Shown: positions 60,329 through 64,000 of the stretch, in pieces
How positions within the stretch are numbered: the first letter of the stretch is position 1
Layout: every line of letters starts with the position of its first letter
Origin: Deltaproteobacteria bacterium
GTDB taxonomy: Bacteria > Chloroflexota > Dehalococcoidia > Dehalococcoidales > BS750m-G39
Length of the DNA: 64,000 bases
NCBI GenBank assembly: GCA_030603275.1
Contig: JAUVYB010000003.1
Span: 25,832-89,831, forward strand
Reading direction: 5' to 3'
Translations under genes and position numbers: made by a program
The notes under the pieces: model-generated
Told to the model about the DNA's origin: nothing
What the model saw: the letters and a program-made list of their open reading frames with translations, nothing else
Databases searched by the model: none

Positions 60329-61633
60329 TTAATAGGTAATTAAACTGGGCAAAAAGGTGGCAATCTGGGGAAAAGCCATCAGTATGGCTACCGCTACTAT
60401 CAATGCTGCCAGGAAGGGGAATATGCCCTTGAAGATGGTTTCCAGGGGAACATCCTTAGCGATTCCCTTGATGACATACACATTTACCCCCACAGGTGGC
60501 GTAATTACTCCCATTTCAGTCACCAGTACTATGATAACCCCGAACCATATCGGGTCAAAGCCCAGTGTTAGAACCAGCGGGAAAATGATGGGGATGGTAA
60601 GGGTAATCAAAGCCAGGGCGTCCATAAAACAGCCGCCTATGAGGTACAGGAGGACTATAAGTCCCATAATAGCCGCAGTAGGGAGGGGAAGCCCGCCTAC
60701 CCAGTCAGCCAGGACAAGGGGAATCTTGGCTACCGCCATGAAATGCCCGAAGATGATAGCCCCGGTAACGATGACCATCACCATGCAGGTTATCCGCAGG
60801 GCATCCTTAACGGCAAAGAGAAACCCCTGCCAGCTTAGCTGACGTCTGGCCAGCCCTATGAGCAAAGCGCCGGCAGCGCCGGCGGCTCCTGCCTGTGTCG
60901 GGCTGAACCAGCCGAGAAATAGCCCTCCTACCACTAATCCGAACAAGACCATCATCTCTATGATTCCGGTAAGCCCGGCGAGTTTCTCCCTCAAGCTTGT
61001 CGGTGCCCCCGCCGGGGCAAGTGCGGGGTTGCGCAGGCAGAGAAGAACCACCACCGCGATGAAAAGGATGGCCAGGAGTATGCCTGGAAGAACACCAGCT
61101 ATAAAAAGCTTCCCTATAGACTCTCCGGTTAATATTCCATAGATGATAAATATAGTGCTGGGGGGAATCAGTATGCCCAGGCTTCCGGCGGCGGCAACAC
61201 TGCCGGTGGCTAGTGAGTCATCATAGTTATACCTCTTCATCTCAGGCAGGGATACCCTCCCCATGGCGGCGGCAGTGGCATTGGTTGACCCGCACATGGC
61301 GGCAAAACCGGCACAGGCAGCAATGGTAGCCATGGCTAACCCGCCGCGCATTTGTCCAAACATGGTATAGCCGGCAGTATAAAGCCTTCGGCTCATCCCT
61401 GAGGCGAAGGCAATAGAGCCCATGAATACGAACATGGGGATAACAGTGAGAGAATAGGAGGAGAAACTGCTGAAAACATCCCGAGCCAGAATGCTAAGGC
61501 CTGCATCCGGTGAAACCAGGTAACAGAAACCAGCCAGCCCGACAAAGGCCATGGCAAAACCCACCGGCATGCCAAGGAGGAAAATTAGAACCAGAACGAT
61601 AATGCCTATGAGACCAATGATAACCGGGCTCAC
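60329..61633 (-). CDS. dctM: TRAP transporter large permease DctM
   Basis: About 434 aa, about 12 membrane helices, with GSTNATAAAMGRVSLPEM and GSLGILIPPSTIFIIYG typical of DctM. Start at the GTG at 61631-61633 which overlaps the dctQ stop (GTGA); the track's earlier start is inside dctQ. Takes up carboxylates with sodium or proton. Confidence 0.92.
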   Translation of the reverse strand: MSPVIIGLIGIIVLVLIFLLGMPVGFAMAFVGLAGFCYLVSPDAGLSILARDVFSSFSSYSLTVIPMFVFMGSIAFASGMSRRLYTAGYTMFGQMRGGLAMATIAACAGFAAMCGSTNATAAAMGRVSLPEMKRYNYDDSLATGSVAAAGSLGILIPPSTIFIIYGILTGESIGKLFIAGVLPGILLAILFIAVVVLLCLRNPALAPAGAPTSLREKLAGLTGIIEMMVLFGLVVGGLFLGWFSPTQAGAAGAAGALLIGLARRQLSWQGFLFAVKDALRITCMVMVIVTGAIIFGHFMAVAKIPLVLADWVGGLPLPTAAIMGLIVLLYLIGGCFMDALALITLTIPIIFPLVLTLGFDPIWFGVIIVLVTEMGVITPPVGVNVYVIKGIAKDVPLETIFKGIFPFLAALIVAVAILMAFPQIATFLPSLITY

Positions 61634-62130
61634 TTCTTCACCGCTTTCGCCACTGACCTGAAAAATTCCACCACCAGCAGCAGGCAGACCGGGATGCAGC
61701 AAAAAGCTATGGCATGGACGAAGGGATAGAAGGGTATCCCCCGGGTCATGGAAACCGTGCCGGTAGCCTGAAGGCTCAGCCCATAATCAACGCTTCGCCA
61801 CGCCAGCAGGGCAAACAGCACCACTCCAAGGAGGCAGACAAAGGCACGGACAACCGCTTGCACGCGCTGGGGCAGACGCATTACCACAAATTCTACCTGA
61901 ATATGCCCCCGCAGAACCTGGGTATAAGCGATGGCGAAAGCGGTTACCACCACGCCTAGAAAGGCTACAAGCTCAATGCCACCGGGGATGGGATTGTTGA
62001 AGAGCTTGATTCCGATTATATCAGCTACAACCAGGCAGAGCATAGCCACTAAACCGGCGCCTGCTACCCAGTTAAGCCAGTTGCTGAAAAAATTGGCAAA
62101 CTTTTCCAGGCGGTCTATTTTGCCCGACAT
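61630..62130 (-). CDS. dctQ: TRAP transporter small permease DctQ
   Basis: 166 aa with four helices (VAGAGLVAMLCLVVADIIGI; ELVAFLGVVVTAFAIAYTQ) and the typical GHIQVEFV loop. Coupled to dctM. Confidence 0.9.
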   Translation of the reverse strand: MSGKIDRLEKFANFFSNWLNWVAGAGLVAMLCLVVADIIGIKLFNNPIPGGIELVAFLGVVVTAFAIAYTQVLRGHIQVEFVVMRLPQRVQAVVRAFVCLLGVVLFALLAWRSVDYGLSLQATGTVSMTRGIPFYPFVHAIAFCCIPVCLLLVVEFFRSVAKAVKK

Positions 62131-62148
62131 AAAAGCAAACCATTCTTA

Positions 62149-62190
62149 GGGGGTGCCCGAAATCCGGGATTACCCGCCACGGGCACCCCC
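62149..62190 (-). terminator. stem-loop between dctP and dctQ
   Basis: Perfect 11-bp stem GGGGGTGCCCG (62149-62159) with CGGGCACCCCC (62180-62190), 20-nt interior. No T-run. Likely an attenuation or mRNA-stabilising structure giving more dctP than dctQM. Confidence 0.7.
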
Positions 62191-62221
62191 CAATAAGCCT
62201 AGTTCATAACTATTGAGTTCT

Positions 62222-63319
62222 CTATTTGGCAGGCGCAATGGGCACTATCTCAGCCTCAACCCAGGCTACACACTCATCTGCCGAGGGTGCCTTGCCAGCC
62301 CAGTAGGCAGCCTGTTTCAGCAGGTATTCCTCATAATCTTCTACGGGCAATCCCAATGCTGCCTTTTCCGTCATGTAGGTGTCTTTTACCACCATGGCGG
62401 CATCCACCCACTTGGCCATCTCCTCCGGCGGAAGGTCAATCACCTCTCTACCCTCGAAGGTCAGGAAGAAGTCTATTGCCGCCTTGTCATAATAGTCCCA
62501 GACCATGCCATGTTTTTCCGCCCACTCTTCACTGACCTCGGAGAAAATCTTTTGATACTGGTCAGGCAGGGCATTCCACTTAGCCTGGTTCATGACCACG
62601 AACATATCGGTGGTATAGCCCACATCGTAGCACATGGTGACATACTTCACCACCTCGGCTTGCTTCCACCCCAAAAGTACCTCAGGGGGGGTCACACTGC
62701 CGTCTATCACGCCCTTGGACATGAGCTCATAAGCTTCTCCCTGTGATGCAGCATAACCGGTGGCACCAAGAGCCTCCGCTATCTTAGCCCCGTTACCGGT
62801 GGACCTTAATACCAATCCCTTCATGTCCTCTAACGTGCGCACTGGTTTCTCGGTGGTGAAAATAACACCAGGACCATGGGCATGGAAGTAAAGGGGATAA
62901 ACATCAGCAAGTTCGTCAGGCTTGAACTCATTGTAGAAGTCATTGGCTACCTTAGTGGCTGTCCAACCATTGGGGTAAGCGTGAGGCAGGTCAACCAACT
63001 CACAGGCAGGGAAGCGCCCCATAGTGTAGGCCAGACAGGACATACCTATATCGCATATACCCTCGACCACCGCGTCATATGTATCAGGCGCCGGGGCCAG
63101 TCCACCGCCCGGATAGTAGGTAATCTTTACCCAGCCATCAGTGCGCGTCTCTATTTCCTTACAAAATTCATCAGCCAGTACGGAATGGAAATGCCAGGGC
63201 GGGAAGAAGTTATTGTAAGTTAGCTCTATGACTTCAGTCGGTGTAGGGGCAGGGCAGCCACTGGACAAGGGCGCCGCTAACAAGGCAAGCGCTAATAAAA
63301 TTAGTGATAACTTTTTCAT
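62222..63319 (-). CDS. dctP: TRAP transporter substrate-binding lipoprotein DctP
   Basis: 365 aa with a lipoprotein signal (LAAPLSSGC, lipobox). DctP-type pattern: LADEFCKEIETRTDGWVKI, YPGGGLAP, DMKGLVLRSTGNG, and EVLLGWKQAEVVKYVT. The lipid anchor fits a cell without a classical periplasm. The substrate should be an organic acid, possibly that processed by the nearby AOR/ligase genes. Second of two adjacent ATGs chosen, behind GGAGG. Confidence 0.92.
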   Translation of the reverse strand: MKKLSLILLALALLAAPLSSGCPAPTPTEVIELTYNNFFPPWHFHSVLADEFCKEIETRTDGWVKITYYPGGGLAPAPDTYDAVVEGICDIGMSCLAYTMGRFPACELVDLPHAYPNGWTATKVANDFYNEFKPDELADVYPLYFHAHGPGVIFTTEKPVRTLEDMKGLVLRSTGNGAKIAEALGATGYAASQGEAYELMSKGVIDGSVTPPEVLLGWKQAEVVKYVTMCYDVGYTTDMFVVMNQAKWNALPDQYQKIFSEVSEEWAEKHGMVWDYYDKAAIDFFLTFEGREVIDLPPEEMAKWVDAAMVVKDTYMTEKAALGLPVEDYEEYLLKQAAYWAGKAPSADECVAWVEAEIVPIAPAK

Positions 63320-63462
63320 CATTTACCTCCGTAAGGATGGAAAATTCCCTGTTGGCCTTATTCTGCTCACATGCTATCACCCCCATCTATCTTTACTTTA
63401 GCAATTCTGCCTTCGGCGATCATTGCTCGGCTCTTTTGGCCGCATAAATCAGGCGGCAAAAC

Positions 63463-63506
63463 GCGTCGCCTAGACGCATTCTAGTTAGCAATTCGTTTTC
63501 TGTCAA
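63463..63506 (-). promoter_or_regulatory. dctPQM promoter with dyad at the start site
   Basis: Minus-strand TTGACA (63501-63506), 17-bp spacer, TAGAAT (63478-63483). A dyad GCGTC-gccta-GACGC (63463-63477) covers the expected start. The gap 63323-63600 otherwise holds nothing recognised. Confidence 0.65.
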
Positions 63507-63577
63507 GCCCTTACAATTGCAATACTTGTCGCGCATGATGACAGGTCAGGCCCCTGCCCGCTTTTAGCCTGCTTAAA

Positions 63578-63604
63578 CAAAAAAGCACAGCATTTTTAAG
63601 CTGT
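63578..63604 (-). terminator. intrinsic terminator of the tRNA-Pro locus
   Basis: On the minus strand ACAGC (63600-63604), an 8-nt loop, GCTGT (63587-63591), then gcTTTTTT. It lies just after the tRNA 3' end. Confidence 0.65.
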
Positions 63605-63621
63605 ACCCCCTGTAATTTCTA

Positions 63622-63665
63622 TGGTCGGGGTGGCCGGATTCGAACCGGCGACCACCTGAACCCCA
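63622..63665 (-). tRNA. truncated tRNA-Pro(GGG) 3' half
   Basis: The 44 nt include the encoded CCA, the acceptor 3' strand CACCCCGA, a perfect T arm (GCCGG-TTCGAAT-CCGGC), the variable loop and the 3' anticodon stem TCAGG with loop TGGGG, which fits a GGG anticodon. The 5' half (D arm, acceptor 5' strand) is absent in the adjoining sequence. It has the form of an att-site fragment left by tRNA-targeting integration. Confidence 0.7.
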
Positions 63666-63819
63666 TGTAGCCTAGATAAAAGGCAGAGGCCCCTTGCCTC
63701 CTTTATGATACTATTTTATAGAAGCGGCTCGGGGGAGCAGATAAATGACCATGGGACATAGAGCTCAGGAGCCAAAAGCCTCACCACTGGCTTTCTGGTG
63801 ACATATTATGCCAGTCAAG
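63666..63819. other. gap with no recognised feature
   Basis: Between the tRNA fragment and the ABC gene I see only a short inverted stretch (aaaggcagaggccccttgcctcctt). It begins where the tRNA homology stops, so it may be the end of an integrated element. Confidence 0.3.
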
Positions 63820-64000
63820 CTAAAGCCCTAAGTAGGCTTTCCTAACGTAATCATCTTTAAGGAGATTATCACAGGCCCCTTCCAAGACTATCCGGCCATT
63901 TTCCAGTACGTATGCCCGGTCGGCTATTTCCAGGGTGCGGGGAACATTTTGTTCAATCAACAGGATAGTAATCCCCTGCTCACGCAGGGACTTTATGACC
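63820..64000 (-). CDS. branched-chain amino acid-type ABC transporter ATP-binding protein, C-terminal part
   Basis: The partial gene runs off the right edge and is not in the track. The visible 60 residues (SLREQGITILLIEQNVPRTLEIADRAYVLENGRI ... RKAYLGL) are the end of a LivF-type ATPase, with the H-loop position occupied by Asn-Val (EQNV), normal for LivF. Confidence 0.85.
   Translation of the reverse strand, partial: VIKSLREQGITILLIEQNVPRTLEIADRAYVLENGRIVLEGACDNLLKDDYVRKAYLGL

Noticed and set aside
63622-63722. A complete tRNA gene
   Set aside because: The adjoining sequence cannot form the 5' acceptor strand, D arm or 5' anticodon stem.

Overview
The window is a dense, moderately GC-rich bacterial chromosome segment with about 65 genes. 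It looks like an anaerobe related to Dehalococcoidia (Chloroflexota). The support is indirect: an rpsO-pnp-dapB-asd-dapA block, HisZ/HisG histidine synthesis, paired zf-trcl zinc-ribbon proteins, an FprA/high-molecular-weight-rubredoxin/ferritin-like oxygen-defence block, a tungsten-type aldehyde:ferredoxin oxidoreductase, and many TTG/GTG starts. Taxonomy is inference; no 16S rRNA is present.

Layout. 1-5.6 kb (minus): rpsO, pnp and the lysine/DAP genes dapB, asd, dapA behind one good promoter. 6-12.8 kb: zinc-ribbon protein, DUF503, a DEAD/DEAH helicase, ftsY, lgt, then an RRM protein, rpsU, a second zinc-ribbon protein and a lipoprotein. 12.9-17.9 kb: recJ, fabF, mtaB, an acetyltransferase. 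18-22 kb: a soluble NarL-type two-component pair, an unknown protein, an isolated GvpL/GvpF protein and birA. 22-24.7 kb (minus): NfeD protease, short NfeD, slipin. 24.7-31.8 kb: hisZ-hisG-hisD, hisC, hisB and a small membrane protein. 31.8-39 kb (minus): purC, purB, purE, purD, an AT-rich TPR gene, guaA. 39-40.2 kb: a stand-alone Lrp effector domain and a CBS/ACT protein. 40.2-48.1 kb (minus): ferritin-like proteins, peroxiredoxin, flavodiiron FprA, Hrb rubredoxin, TusA, DsrE, NifU and a NifS-like protein. 48.5-50.2 kb: a coiled-coil protein and a sugar nucleotidyltransferase. 50.3-59.1 kb: a catabolic cluster of three SDRs, a PEP-swivel-domain enzyme, MoaD-like protein, AOR, acyl-CoA synthetase and a C_GCAxxG protein. 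59.6-63.3 kb: an SDR remnant, a thioesterase and a TRAP transporter (DctPQM). 63.6 kb: a truncated tRNA-Pro 3' half with its terminator, then the end of a LivF-type ABC gene.

The histidine region is the most unusual part. (1) hisB is fused in frame to an N-terminal helix-turn-helix domain, and its upstream region carries two perfect TTGACA-17-TATAAT promoters with an AACA-N3-TGTT dyad at each expected start point, plus a third dyad exactly 21 bp further on. This looks like an autoregulating biosynthetic enzyme. (2) hisC is preceded by a leader peptide with eight consecutive Tyr codons and an attenuator hairpin. (3) HisG is a tandem duplication whose two halves have each lost a different part of the active site. 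It also lacks an ordinary start codon and overlaps hisZ at a canonical -1 slippery heptamer.

Other points: a NifS-like protein whose PLP-binding lysine is glutamine, a family of GC-rich palindromic repeats filling at least seven intergenic gaps, three promoters placed so that the mRNA should be leaderless or nearly so, and an att-like tRNA fragment suggesting a genomic island beginning at about 63.67 kb and running right. All calls come from reading the sequence; no database search was run.
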